64,000 bases of DNA from Diphasiastrum complanatum (Eukaryota; Streptophyta; Lycopodiopsida; Lycopodiales; Lycopodiaceae): contig CM055094.1 of NCBI GenBank assembly GCA_029204225.1, forward strand, positions 4,644,063 through 4,708,062. The letters are read 5' to 3'. A program made the translations under genes and the position numbers. The first letter of the stretch is position 1. Each line of letters starts with the position of its first letter. Positions 53,651-63,689 of the stretch are shown here, in pieces. The notes beneath the pieces are model-generated. The model was given only the letters and a program-made list of their open reading frames with translations, was not told where the DNA came from and did no database searches.

Positions 53651-56600
53651 GACCGATCACCCACATGGGCGCCAAGTGCCCTCGGACCAAAATAGCAGGC
53701 ACTGGGCTTAAAGGCTTGCCTATGGATGGGAGGAGATTCATTCTACACACCGGCTAGCTTGAGCTCTTGGCTTCTAACATTTGGTATCAAAGCTCAAGGC
53801 AAAACACGTTTTAGAGAGAGAAAGTGAGAAGAAACACTATAGATCCATCTCTGGGGGTGAGAGGCAAATTACAAGTCTAATGATTCTGATTTTAAGAGGT
53901 GAAAATCCTGATTTTCCACAATCAGACTCACCTCTACCTAGAAAGGCAAAAACACAAAAACGTTCATAACTTTTGAACAAATTGGCGGATCCCCACGTTG
54001 CACAAAATTTTTACAGCCCACTACAAGTGCTAAATCGCTGCCGTACAGGCCTTCAGCCACAAAAAATCACTGAAAAATCTTTGATGGGCCAAAAATCAAT
54101 TTTTTAAACTTTTTTTGACCTTTCAGAGTTGCAGCCTCATAACTTCTTCGTTTTTACTCCATTCTGACTGAGATCCTGAGAGGAGGGCGACCTACTGTAG
54201 TAACACCTTCAGTTTGGTTGTAGTTCAGATTTTGCGGAAATCACATCCAGTTGAAGGCTGTTTTTTCACCTAATCTAGCCAAGAATTTCAAGTTTTTATT
54301 TCTTTCTTGCCTTGCATAAAAATCTGTGTATATCGCCAACATTCTATTTATTTTCTCAAGAAATGGATTCTTAAAATGTTTACATGAGGTCACCTTTTCC
54401 TGTTCAACCTTTGTCTCCTGTACATTCTCCACCTAGCAATAGTCCAAAAGCATCTCAAGATGTTATGCCTGAGACTCCACGTTCGGATATGCAAGAACAC
54501 ATGTCAGTCATGGAGCGTACTCTCGCTAATCTCGAGAAGGCTATCACGATGATCACTAGAAGTACTCCAATTAGCACACAGCCATTGGATGTAACTGTTG
54601 ATGTATCTTTCACTTCACAACCTTCTTCTTCTCTTTCTCCTTATCAATTGTCCAATGTTTCGTACCCTAATGATAAGGACGTGAAGCCTACATTATGCAG
54701 GCACATTACAACAACGTATAGCAGATTATGTGGATCAATGGTTCCACAAATGGAAGAGCTATTTTGAAATACGGCAAATAAATGCAAATGAGGTGTGGCG
54801 CATCAAGCGAGCCACCTATCAGTTGCAAGATGTTGCTGACCACTAGTGGCAACCCAACCGGGTTCCCCCCTAGTAGAAATGTGGAACACAAAATTGAGCT
54901 AGTTCCAAGGGCAAGACCTGTTTGTCGACCTCCCTATAGGATCGGCCTTAAGGAGGAGGAAGCAGTGAGGAAGACACTCGATGAGTCTCTTAGATTAGGC
55001 TACATTAAACCTAGTTATTCACCCTTCACTTTGCCAATTTTGTTGGTGAAGAAGACCATAGAGAGCATCTAGGAATGGTCTTTAGGGCATTGCAAGACAA
55101 TGTTTTGCATGCTAATGATAAGAAAATCGAGTTGTGTATGACTCGTGTGTTCTACCTCGGTCACATTGTAATAGTAGAGGGGATAGTTGTAGATCTAGCT
55201 AAGGTGGCTGTAATATTGAGTTGGCCTTGGCCAACTAATATTCGTCAGCTACACTCTTTCTTGGGTTCTTGCGTATTTTATCGCAGATTCATCGAGAACT
55301 ATAGTCTGGTAGCTGCTCCATTGACGAACCATTTACGTGGTAATGGCATTTTGGTTATTTAGGGTTAGGGAGACCGAGGATAGTTTTCGAGCACTGAAGG
55401 AGGCAGTGGCCACTGCACCTGTGCTTAAGATTGTCAACCTCCAAAAGCCATTTCGTTTAGAGACCAATGCAAGTGACATTGCAATAGAGGCAGTCCTCAA
55501 CCAGGAGGGGAGGCCAGTAGCCTTTGAGAGTGAAAAGCTAATTCCTGCTCAGTAGAGGTACCCAATACATGAGGAGAAATTGTATGAAATTATACATTCA
55601 CTCAAGGTGTGGCAACACTATTTGTATGGTGCCAAATTTTATGTTTATACCGACCATCATACTCTTAAGTACTTTTGCAATAGGTTGGAGTTAAAGGGTT
55701 GCCAGGCAGGGTGGGCCAAGGTGAGGCCGGAATTTCATTTGGAGATTCTATATTGCATAGGGGAAGGAAAATGTGGTCGAGGATGCATTGTCTCGTATAA
55801 TGTATCAAATGTCTTTCATAGTTGTTGAAAGCGAGACCATTAATGAGATTAGACAAACTCAACAGAGAGATGAGCACTGCCAGCGTGTGTGGCCTAGTGC
55901 ACGCGTCATTACCGGTATTTCGGACGGAGCAGGCATGTCTATCTCCTCTGATGAGGCACACACATATCTCGCATACACCATAGAGGGAGGTATGCTAAAG
56001 AGAAATGGAAAATACTATGTGCCAGACATGAACGGACTTTTCCGTAAGATCCTTCATGAGTGTCATGGTAGTCCTTGCGCAGGGCATCCTAGAATGGATA
56101 ACACATCTGAGTTAGTTAGTTGACACTTCTTTTGGCCACATTGAGATGTTATAGAGTACATCCAACGTTGCACGCCTTGCCAAGTGAACAAGGCAGAGAG
56201 GGTAAGTCCACCCGGTTTACCCCATTTGCTGGAGATACCCCACAATCGTTGGGAGAGCATCTCTATGGATTTTATTGTTGGATTACTGAGTCCTCAAAAT
56301 CTAATGGACTCGATCTTGGTAGTTGTGGACAGGTTCACTAAGAAGGCTCATATTATTGCCACCAAAAAGAAAGTGACAGCTCCGAAAGTTGTAGAGTTGT
56401 TCATTGATCATGTAGCGAGATTGCATGGACTTCTAAAGTCCATTGTCTCATACAGGAATCCCAAGTTCATAGAAACATTCTAAACAGCAATGTCCACCAA
56501 GTCGGGAACACAATTGCGGATGTGTAGTAGCGAACACCCACAAACGGATGGGCAGACTAAGAGAGTCAACCAAGTCCTAGAGGATATGCTTAGAGCATAT

Positions 56601-56720
56601 GTTAGTGAATCGTAGAGTAACTAGGTGAAATATTTGCCACTACTAGAGTATGCGTATAATGATAAAGAGCTCTTGGCCAATAACAGAACCCCATTGTCTT
56701 TGAAACTCCTAGCAAGCTAG
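53651..56720 (+). mobile_element. Chromovirus-type gypsy relic (gypsy-4), 5' LTR end to integrase
   Basis: Possible LTR end 53651-53779 (...CTTCTAACA), then a primer-like site TTTGGTATCAAAGC. Gag/leader ORF 54384-54767. RT N-terminus KIELVPRARPVCRPPYRIGL and LRLGYIKPSYSPFTLPILLV. A deletion removes the RT core, then ARVFYLGHIV-like connection text, RNase H (PVAFESEKLIPAQ, FYVYTDHHTLKYFCNRLE) and integrase (PCQVNKAERVSPPGLPHL, SMDFIVGLL, EHPQTDGQTKRVNQVLEDML). It stops near 56720 with no chromodomain or 3' LTR. The integrase is the same family as gypsy-5. Multiple stops. Confidence 0.85.
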
Positions 56721-57173
56721 GTACGTTTTTGCTCTTGAAAAACTGAAACTACATTCTGCGAAATCTTGGATCTCATGGAACGAAGGTTACATTATGGTAT
56801 ACAGATACACAACTTAATAGTCACCTTTAAGTGAAAAACCATGCAAGATTTATAGACTAAAAGTTTAGTAAACATCAAAACTAAATTCACATGTCTGATT
56901 CCCAACAAGACACACCAATTACATTCATATGTAGATTAATTCATCAAAAAACAAATGAGGAAAACGCTACAATATAAAACTTCAATAAAATTGAAATCCC
57001 AAGTACATGTGCCCAGAGAAAAATGAATAGTAAAATTTTCAATAAATAAAAAATTTACTCCACTTTGACAACTACCTACGGAAGCCTTTGTATAGTTCAC
57101 ACATACTCGAAATATCCCGTACCATATGCATCAGCCCTACTGTCCAAATACTTCTAGGATCCGTCCTTTGAAC
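56721..57173. other. Intron 2 stretch, nothing assignable
   Basis: AT-rich unique-looking sequence between gypsy-4 and the hAT-like element, with no open frame of note. Confidence 0.4.
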
Positions 57174-57181
57174 CATACAAC

Positions 57182-57466
57182 CATAGAATCAATGAACCGT
57201 TAACGGTTCAGTACGGTTCTGAGAACCGTACGGTTCACAATCTTTTTTTGGGCAGAACCGTATAAACCGTGAGATAATTGATGAATTAATTGAATTTTTT
57301 TTTTCCCCCACCCCCAAAACGAGCTATGAGGGGTTTTGGGGGTGAAATTAAAATAAATAAATAATTAATTGATTTTTAGATGAACCGTACCACGGTTCAA
57401 GGAACCGTGGTACGGTTCCTTCCACGGTTCCCAGGACCCACGGTTCTGGAAACCGTGGGTTCTATG
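57182..57466. mobile_element. hAT-like miniature element 4 (285 bp)
   Basis: A perfect 8-bp duplication CATACAAC lies at 57174-57181 and 57467-57474. The ends are CATAGAATCAATGAACCGT (left) and CATAGAACCCACGGTTTCC (right, minus strand). The subterminal regions are made of AACCGTACGGTT and CCACGGTTC words and could fold into long hairpins. Non-coding. Intron 2, about 570 bp from exon 2. Confidence 0.88.
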
Positions 57467-57823
57467 CATACAACGGATGAGATACACGAAGTAGGCTTGG
57501 CATTTGCAAGTTGCGTCAAAGGCTAGTTTGCTTTTCAAAGAAAGGCAGAAAATTCGAATCACAAAGTTAAAATCACCTTCCATTTGAAAGGTAGCTTTCG
57601 AAAGTCAAATGTCATGCTAGTTTGAAATTTTAAAAAATTTATTGTAAAATATAACAAGATAATATGTATTAAGTGGGTGAGCTTTTCATACATTTTTTCT
57701 TTGAACGGTACCCTTGAAATATGAAATATGCATGTCATGTGAAGGTGGAAAAAAATAAGCACATCAAGCTGAAAGGTAGCGGTGCATGTCAAATTCCAAG
57801 CCTGATATTAAAAAGAAGCCTAG

Positions 57824-58001
57824 TTCAGCCCATGTAACAATTATTACTATTTTAAGTTTTACTTAGCTATTGGGTAGCTTAATTTATTTTTGCCGTTCTA
57901 CGGTATTATTTTAAATACTTTCATCTTCTTGTATGATCATGGTTTTTCCCATCATTTTTAATAAAGGCAAGGGATATTATTTCAGCCCATGTAACAATTA
58001 T
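57824..58001. repeat. 21-bp direct repeats around a 136-bp segment
   Basis: TTCAGCCCATGTAACAATTA(T) occurs at 57824-57844 and 57981-58001. The 136 bp between are AT-rich, with no tRNA boxes. It lies 35 bp from the exon 2 donor. This could be a retroposon target duplication or a local duplication. Confidence 0.55.
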
Positions 58002-58035
58002 GATGGAAGCAAGCATGAAAAAACAGCAAACATAC

Positions 58036-58265
58036 CTAGTGATAACCGAGTCTATATGTGAAGAAACTAATATAGAATTTTCCTCTGCATGTGTAGAGAG
58101 CTTTGAAGCTATCCTCACAATCACTTGCTTCAGATTTGTGTAGGCAAGAGATCTCTTTTTAAACACTTTGGCATTGACTCCAGGCTTTGCATGGAAAAGC
58201 TCCACCTCCACATCAACATTAGGGTTAGAGGTTTCTGCGACTTTGCGAACTTCCGTCAGTACGTA
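58036..58265 (-). CDS. ERMP1: ERMP1-like exon 2 (residues 114-189), first zinc-site histidine
   Basis: Begins after TGCAG at YVLTEVRKVAE and ends in phase 2 at ACTAG|GTATGT. The end of the exon reads LVSSHIDSV. H183 and D185 form the HxD motif in which the histidine is an M28 zinc ligand. The frame is open throughout and joins exon 1 (LDLAVE) without a gap in the family alignment as I remember it. Intron 2 follows and is about 15 kb (43079-58035), filled with gypsy, copia, TRIM and hAT-like sequence. The expected 'HID.V..A.GA.D' block is therefore split between exons 2 and 3. Confidence 0.93.
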
Positions 58266-58350
58266 CTGCAGCGCAAGTAACAACGAGACGTGATCAGATT
58301 AATGCACATAAAAGTAAGATTCGGAACAGTCTAGCGGAATTGTGCTATAC

Positions 58351-58689
58351 CTCCACAGCAAGATCTAAAGAACTGGATCCCACGGGATGGGGGCCAAAGT
58401 TTGTGAGTGCTCTGACATGGCGGAACGCTCTTTGTTCTGAAAATCCTCTTCGTCCGGCTTCCACAGCAGAAACAGGAGCAGGCAACCTGACAGCCTGATA
58501 ATGATAAGCCAGCCAAAACGCATTCATGAATGCTAATAGCAGGGCAGTCCAATTCAGTGCCGCCTGGATGGAAGTCCTTTTTAGCACAACAGGAACGTTT
58601 TGCCTTAATGCAGAGGTGGGTTCCGCTTCAGCTCCAGGTTGCTGTGTCTCTGAATTTCTTCTTCTCCGTATATTGCTTGCGCTCGCCAT
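58351..58689 (-). CDS. ERMP1: ERMP1-like exon 1 (residues 1-113)
   Basis: Start codon at 58689 in a favourable context (AAAAGATGGCG). It is the first ATG of an open frame that matches the family N-terminus. The exon has an arginine-rich, serine/glutamine-rich cytosolic tail of about 35 residues, then one hydrophobic anchor around residues 43-63 (ALNWTALLLAFMNAFWLA), then the start of the luminal peptidase region with the family motif TNFGPHPVGS near residues 96-105. It ends in phase 0 at GAG|GTATAG. Intron 1 is only 85 nt (58266-58350), the single compact intron in the window. The N-terminal anchor and the lack of a cleavable signal fit a multi-pass ER protein. Confidence 0.92.
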
Positions 58690-58850
58690 CTTTTGCTATC
58701 ATCAAACAGCGATCAGAATCAATAATCTACAAGCAACACAGAGGATAAAAGCGATGGAGGACTGTACGTGCGACAATACGAAGCTTTTTTTGTCCAAGAC
58801 TAGGTCAACTTATTAGGGTTTAGGTGGTTAGGGTTAGGGTGGTTTACTCG
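58690..58850 (-). promoter_or_regulatory. ERMP1-like 5' flank with telo-box
   Basis: On the gene strand, AAACCCTAA lies at 58813-58821, about 125 nt upstream of the ATG. The related ACCCTAACCCTAA-type run is at 58828-58840. Telo-boxes (AAACCCTAA) are known cis-elements near the start of many broadly expressed plant genes. No convincing TATA box is visible in the first 150 nt, so a TATA-less housekeeping promoter is an inference. Confidence 0.55.
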
Positions 58851-58985
58851 GAGTCCCTTTGGGTGGGCCTTTTGACTAATGATCCATTTTTTGAGCTTTG
58901 GCAACTGAGTTAACTAGCGGCAAGTCCTTTTGCATGGCCTTTTGATTACTCACCCATGTTTTGAACTTTAGCAAATGAGTTGACG
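58850..58985. repeat. Two-copy tandem repeat, about 68 bp, in the gene's upstream region
   Basis: 58850-58917 and 58918-58985 align in order. Shared blocks are GGCCTTTTGA, CCAT(T/G)TTTTGA, CTTT(G/A)GCAA and TGAGTT(A/G)AC. The copies are about 75-80 percent alike by eye, so the duplication is old. It lies 160-300 nt upstream of the ATG. Confidence 0.7.
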
Positions 58986-59083
58986 GCACCACTTTCTAAA
59001 CTTGACTGATGAGTGTTAAATGAAGGGTCACAATTTGACTGGTCAATTTAAATCATTACCGTCTCATTAGTCCATTTTTGCCG

Positions 59084-59170
59084 TACCCAAGGGAGTTGGC
59101 TCAATTGGTTAGCTTGACATCCGAAGTTTCTTTGGTCTCAAGTTCGAGCCTTCCCTTGGAAACCAAGAAG
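59084..59170 (+). mobile_element. 87-bp tRNA-derived retroposon (SINE-like)
   Basis: The 87-bp insert is flanked by an exact 19-bp direct repeat, CATTAGTCCATTTTTGCCG, at 59065-59083 and 59171-59189. The insert looks like a tRNA: CCAAGGG at the 5' end pairs exactly with CCCTTGG at the 3' end, an A-box-like TGGCTCAATTGG follows, and AAGTTCGAGCC is a B box. A long target duplication with a tRNA body is the signature of L1- or LINE-mobilised SINEs or retroposed tRNAs. There is no 3' unique region or long A-tail. Confidence 0.75.
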
Positions 59171-59189
59171 CATTAGTCCATTTTTGCCG

Positions 59190-60649
59190 ATCAATGTTTT
59201 CTTGCCCAAAGAATGTGGATTTGCCCTTGGGTGGCAAAGGTCCCATGTCACCTCATCTCCTACATGGTGACAACTCAAGGTAAGTCTGAAAAGGGAGAAG
59301 CCCATTTATTTTTCCTTGAACCAATGAAAAAACTCCATTTTAAATTTGGGACTTGCCATGTAATGTAGTCTAAGCACCCTAAGATTTTTTTGTCCTTGCA
59401 TAAGGAAAGGCAAGACAAGACTATATCTTTAGAGGTTTGTGAAGAGAGAACTTATATGAGGGAGAAGATCAAGTAAGGAGCTATTTACGAAGGATTTAGA
59501 GGACATGGATCTGTAAAACATCACTTTGAGCTCGGCCTCACTAATGTTTATCACTTAGCATGGTGACCTCCTACAACAAGTCTTCAATTTTTAGGTTTCT
59601 ACGACCAAATTAGTTGCCCTAATGGGAGAAGCCTAAGTGGCATTCCTCATTAGTATAAATAGTTGATCATTAGAGTATATACATAATAGAATAACCGAGT
59701 TTCTACTATGAATATTGCTAGCAGCGCTTATTGCTTATCAACGGAAGTGCATCAAACAAAGTTATCAGTTACTCAAACATAGTTTAGAGTACACAACTTC
59801 ATCCGCTATTTTTTCATCTGATTTGTACATGCTACTTACTGAATCAATCATACATTCTTATTGCGCTCATTATTATGTAGGAATGTATGCAAGCTTCTCT
59901 GAAGTTATCTGTATCTGTTAAATCTCTTATTGATTAGTCTAAATTATCGAATGTTTCGATAATGCAATATTCTATATCTATCAATTACACTGTAATTGTC
60001 TGTCTACGAAATCACTTTAGTACTAATGATTTCAAAGTTAGTTACTAAAAGAATGAACGTGATGATTGTCGTGATAGCTTTGTCGTTTTCTATAGGCTTA
60101 GTCATACATTAGAAGAAGGATTACTTCGTAGAGCCCGAGTTCGTCTTTCAACTTCGATTTCATTAAAATCATATCATCTTTCCTTCTTCCAACATTTTTT
60201 TTGTGGTTTACATCTACAATCTTTGTTCTTTTTATTTTCTAACTATTTTAGTATATTGTCTTGCATAAGGTAAAGCTTCTCGTAATATATCAATTAGCTT
60301 GTTTAGACTGCAAAGCGTCATCAATTGGTAGGTGGTGTGGCCTTTATTTTAATCCCAAAAGCCAAAACATTCTTCTAAAACCAGATCGATAAGTGAGCAA
60401 GAAAGAGTTAATTAGAATGTGCATGGACACATTGGCACAATCGTCATATGAGTCAGCACTATGAGAGTTAGTGTTGTACGAATATTGTTTCACAACACTC
60501 CTCAAAATTTTTGAGCCGATAAATGATTACTAGGTGGTGACCTTTTAATAGGACATGTCCAGTATGGTCATAACATATTCCAATTATTTAGCATGCCAGT
60601 AGTGTTTGCAAAATTTCAAAACCTGCATTTATACACCCACAAATAAGAG
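59190..60649. other. Upstream intergenic stretch, no gene recognised
   Basis: Possible LTR debris near 59590-60190 (GTATAAATAG near 59655), but no paired LTR or protein match was found. Confidence 0.35.
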
Positions 60650-60960
60650 GTTCCACCTTCTTTTAATTGACTACAAAAATGAAGTACATATGGTACCACT
60701 ATTTATAGCGGGGAATGGGATCTTGGCCTCAATGGTTATTAAACAATTTCTACCTCCCTTGTTATTTGCATTTGAAAAATGGTGGGAAACACCCTTTATT
60801 CTCACTAACTTGACTTTTAGGCCTCTAATTGATTCAATTTCTATAAATGGCCTAAAAGTCACTTGTATTACCATCGATTTAATGAATTAACAATGTGATC
60901 ATTGGGTTGGACTTACACATGTAAAGTGCCAAATCCCTCACACGTGTTCAAGTAGATCTA
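60650..60960 (+). repeat. Copy 1 of a dispersed repeat shared with 63690-64000
   Basis: Shared blocks in the same order: TTTTTATAGT/TATTTATAGC, GACCTTGGCCTC/GATCTTGGCCTC, CACTAACTTGAC(T/A)TTTAGGCC, GTGATCAT(T/C)GGGTTGGACTT, ACACA, GTGCCAAATCC. Probably an LTR pair or two LTR copies. Confidence 0.6.
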
Positions 60961-60987
60961 TCAGACGATCTATTTACATGGTATGAA

Positions 60988-61230
60988 TTACGGTGTACCA
61001 CCAAGCCCCAACATTAACTGACTAATATGAAATATAGATGGATAGGCCTTACTACTGTTTTGGAGTTCTACTTCATAGACAACTTTGCTTGTTCTCATAA
61101 TGATAGTAAATGGACTACAACAGCTAAGAGATAATTGACCACACACTCTTGTCTTTAGAGTCAACTGGAACTCAAAAAAAAACCTTCTCACTGGCAAGAG
61201 ACTAGACATCCCATTCGTGAGGATTTGCAT
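60988..61230 (-). pseudogene. Gypsy integrase C-terminal fragment
   Basis: The minus strand reads PFTIIMRTSKVVYEVELQNS and SIFHISQLMLGLG, matching the GPF.I..K.G.VAYELELP..S.IHPVFHVSQLK block just before the chromodomain. Isolated fragment. Confidence 0.7.
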
Positions 61231-61789
61231 AATGCTTGGCTTGATCCTAGGCTTGTCTAAGACTTCTTTTGAAATGTTCTACCAAGTAGACCAACGAAAT
61301 ATTGCTAAGGATGATTTATGTACAATATAAGTAACATATATGTCCATGTGAATGGTCGAATGCAAGATCAAACACTCGAATGGGGCTAAATATATTTTTA
61401 TGAGATGTAACAAATTTGGATATTGCCAATAAATCATACAATCACAATTTAGGACTTGATAGAATCTAATTTTGATGGTATTAAGGGACATTGTACATTT
61501 AGCAAGATGATTACTATATGGGAATGATCATGATGGATGGCATATCAAATTTCAAAATCAGATACAAATACATGTAGATGGATGTCAAAGATCAATATTT
61601 GCTAAGTGGACACAAGATCTACAAGTGTTCTTTTATGTTACGATATAGAAAAAGGATAGGAAAGTTATACATCAAATAACCAATATGGATTTGTGAATAA
61701 AACAATAGAATGGACAAATCAACAATAACAAGTGAGTTCAAATGAGTTTGAGTGTGCTCCGTACAATGATGACATGACAAAAGAATCAC

Positions 61790-62150
61790 TTTTTTCAATA
61801 AGACGCCCTCCTCACAAAAATACAGCTTTGATTGTCGCAATAGAGTATAGTTGGACTGATTTGAAAGATTTCTTTCACTGCAGAGGTAGCGACGAGATAT
61901 TCTAATTTTGTGGAGGACAAAGAAATGCATTTCTGCTTTCGATTGTTCCAAGAAATGGGTCCTCCTCCTAGAAAGCAAAGATAGCCATAAGTGGATTTTT
62001 TCGTGTCCACATTACCAGCCCAATCAGAGTCAGAATAATAAGCAATGTCAAAGCCTCCTTTGTATTTCCATTATAACACAAAGCATAGTGCTTAGTGGCT
62101 TGTGTAGAACACCTCAACAGACAAATCTCGGTTCTACCAACAAAGTGCAC
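61790..62150 (-). pseudogene. Ty1/copia RNase H fragment
   Basis: The minus strand reads SDSDWAGNV (about 62040), KKSTYGYLCFLGGGPISWNN, RKQKCISLSSTKLEYLVATS and LYCDNQSCIFV, the standard copia RNase H order. Frame breaks on both sides. Confidence 0.85.
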
Positions 62151-62218
62151 AGTCTAATTGACAAAGGTTGAGAAACATTTCTTGTTCGAACTTGAACTTT
62201 ATTCGAACTCGAACTTGC

Positions 62219-62221
<3 letters not shown>

Positions 62222-62272
<51 letters not shown>
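62222..62272. repeat. (TA)n microsatellite
   Basis: About 25 TA units. The Tyr-Ile run in the overlapping open frames comes from this. Confidence 0.95.
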
Positions 62273-62275
<3 letters not shown>

Positions 62276-62297
62276 TAACTTACATACGCTTTTGCGC

Positions 62298-62440
62298 ATG
62301 GGTGAGGGACCCCATGCATCCTCCTCCCCTCACCCATGCATACACACTTTTGAACTAAAAATTTAAAAAAGAGGATGCATGTATGGGGAAGAGGATGCAT
62401 GGCCATGCCCATGACCATGGCCCTCCTCCCCATGCATATT
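62298..62440. repeat. Palindromic GCATGGGTGAGG/CCTCACCCATGC block and CATGCATCC words
   Basis: GCATGGGTGAGG near 62298 faces CCTCACCCATGC near 62327. ATGCATCCTC and GAGGATGCAT recur to 62440. Function unknown. Confidence 0.55.
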
Positions 62441-63438
62441 CAAAAATCACAGGTAGCACCCTCCTCTGGCCTCCATTGCTCCAGCCCTCCAGCTCCTCTG
62501 GCCTCCATCGCTCCATTCCTCTGGCCTATTGGTGCTTGCATTTTCACCTCACTTGCGACTGGATCTCTCTTCTTTGGCAATATAACAAATGTCACGCTTA
62601 CTGCCAGAATGGTATTTCATTTATAGATTTATTATTTTTAATTGAGCGAATACTAATCACAGAGTTGAAGGTGGAAGTAGAGTTGAAGGTGGAAGCTGCC
62701 AGAGGAAAGATGCGCCACTACCAATAGCTCTTGCGATATTGAGACTGAGCCTTAAATATTTTCTTGCAGAGTGCATGGGTGAATCAATTCTAATGGAAAC
62801 TGCGTCAAGAGGATGCAGATACCTTTGGCTTCTTTTTCTTTGTTTTAGTGTCCAATCGTAATCAAGCAATTGATGAATTGTTTGGCATTATTCTTATTCT
62901 ATTTGGAGATGCAACCTCGTTGTTAATATGGCATTACTGCAATAGTTTGAGGTAGTTTGCTCATCAGTTGTTCTTTAACTGAAGCTAAACGGCCAAAATT
63001 TAAAAATTGCTTGGTTGCTTGGTTGCTTATTTCGTTTGTCATGGAAGAGCTGATATCAATGTATAACACAGATTTGCTCCTCTCATCTGAATTCAACATT
63101 TTTGCTGCATTACAAAGATATTGATAGAGTTTTGATTGATTGTGATGCGAATTGGAGCAAACAGATGATGGATCATCTGCCCACTTCCAGTGGATATTTG
63201 TTTTTGTTTACATATAGCTCATGCGATGAGAATTAGACTAACAGACATAAGTGAAGAATGCAGCAACAAAGAGGAGTGAAGAATCATTGTAGTGGGTTTC
63301 TTTCCTTGCCTAACCTGAATCCAAGATCTAGTCAATCTAGCATCAAAGAGACGAAGTTAGTTGTCACGCGTAGGTTCGTTCCCATGAGAGCGATAGTATA
63401 GTTCAAATTTCAATCATGAATGGAGGATTCACATCTAA

Positions 63439-63512
63439 CTCTAACATCCATTAATCCTACGATCCATTAACACTACGATTCATTAACACTACAATCCATT
63501 AACTCTACAATC
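63439..63512. repeat. Short tandem repeat, about 17-bp unit, four to five copies
   Basis: Variants of CTACGATCCATTAACA repeat in tandem. The remaining 62441-63438 has only an 18-bp doublet (AGAGTTGAAGGTGGAAG, about 62660-62695) and no gene I can support. Confidence 0.75.
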
Positions 63513-63689
63513 CACAACAAAGATAGCTTACCCTTTCTCTCTCTTCCTTTCTCTCTCATAAAAACTATAATCACACACAATCCCAATAACATTCAGATCC
63601 AACAATTAGCAAAAACCAAAGAAAGCATGAGAGATGGAGGAAAAGTGATAGAGAGCAAGGACATTCATCAATCCATTCCTGAAGAGAAC

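Larger units (their letters stand above)
8220..58689 (-). other. ERMP1: ERMP1-type ER metallopeptidase gene (5' and central part, 10 exons)
   Basis: Gene span assembled from ten exons on the minus strand. The translation follows the plant ERMP1-like family (M28 peptidase domain plus multi-pass membrane domain) in unbroken order from the N-terminal membrane anchor to a late transmembrane segment. Exons: 58351-58689, 58036-58265, 42922-43078, 36001-36078, 35468-35542, 26522-26641, 18018-18179, 14330-14867, 13950-14106, 8220-8329. They total 1,966 nt. All junctions are GT-AG and phases agree. The putative zinc-site residues are H183, D195, E229/E230, E256 and H331. From memory, plant homologues are roughly 850-900 residues long, so about a quarter of the protein is missing on the left. 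Known family role: an ER-membrane zinc exopeptidase. The substrate cannot be read from sequence. The reading frame shows no damage, so the gene looks functional despite its intron load. Confidence 0.93.

Noticed and set aside
62114-62433. Tyr-Ile repeat proteins
   Set aside because: They read through a (TA)n microsatellite.
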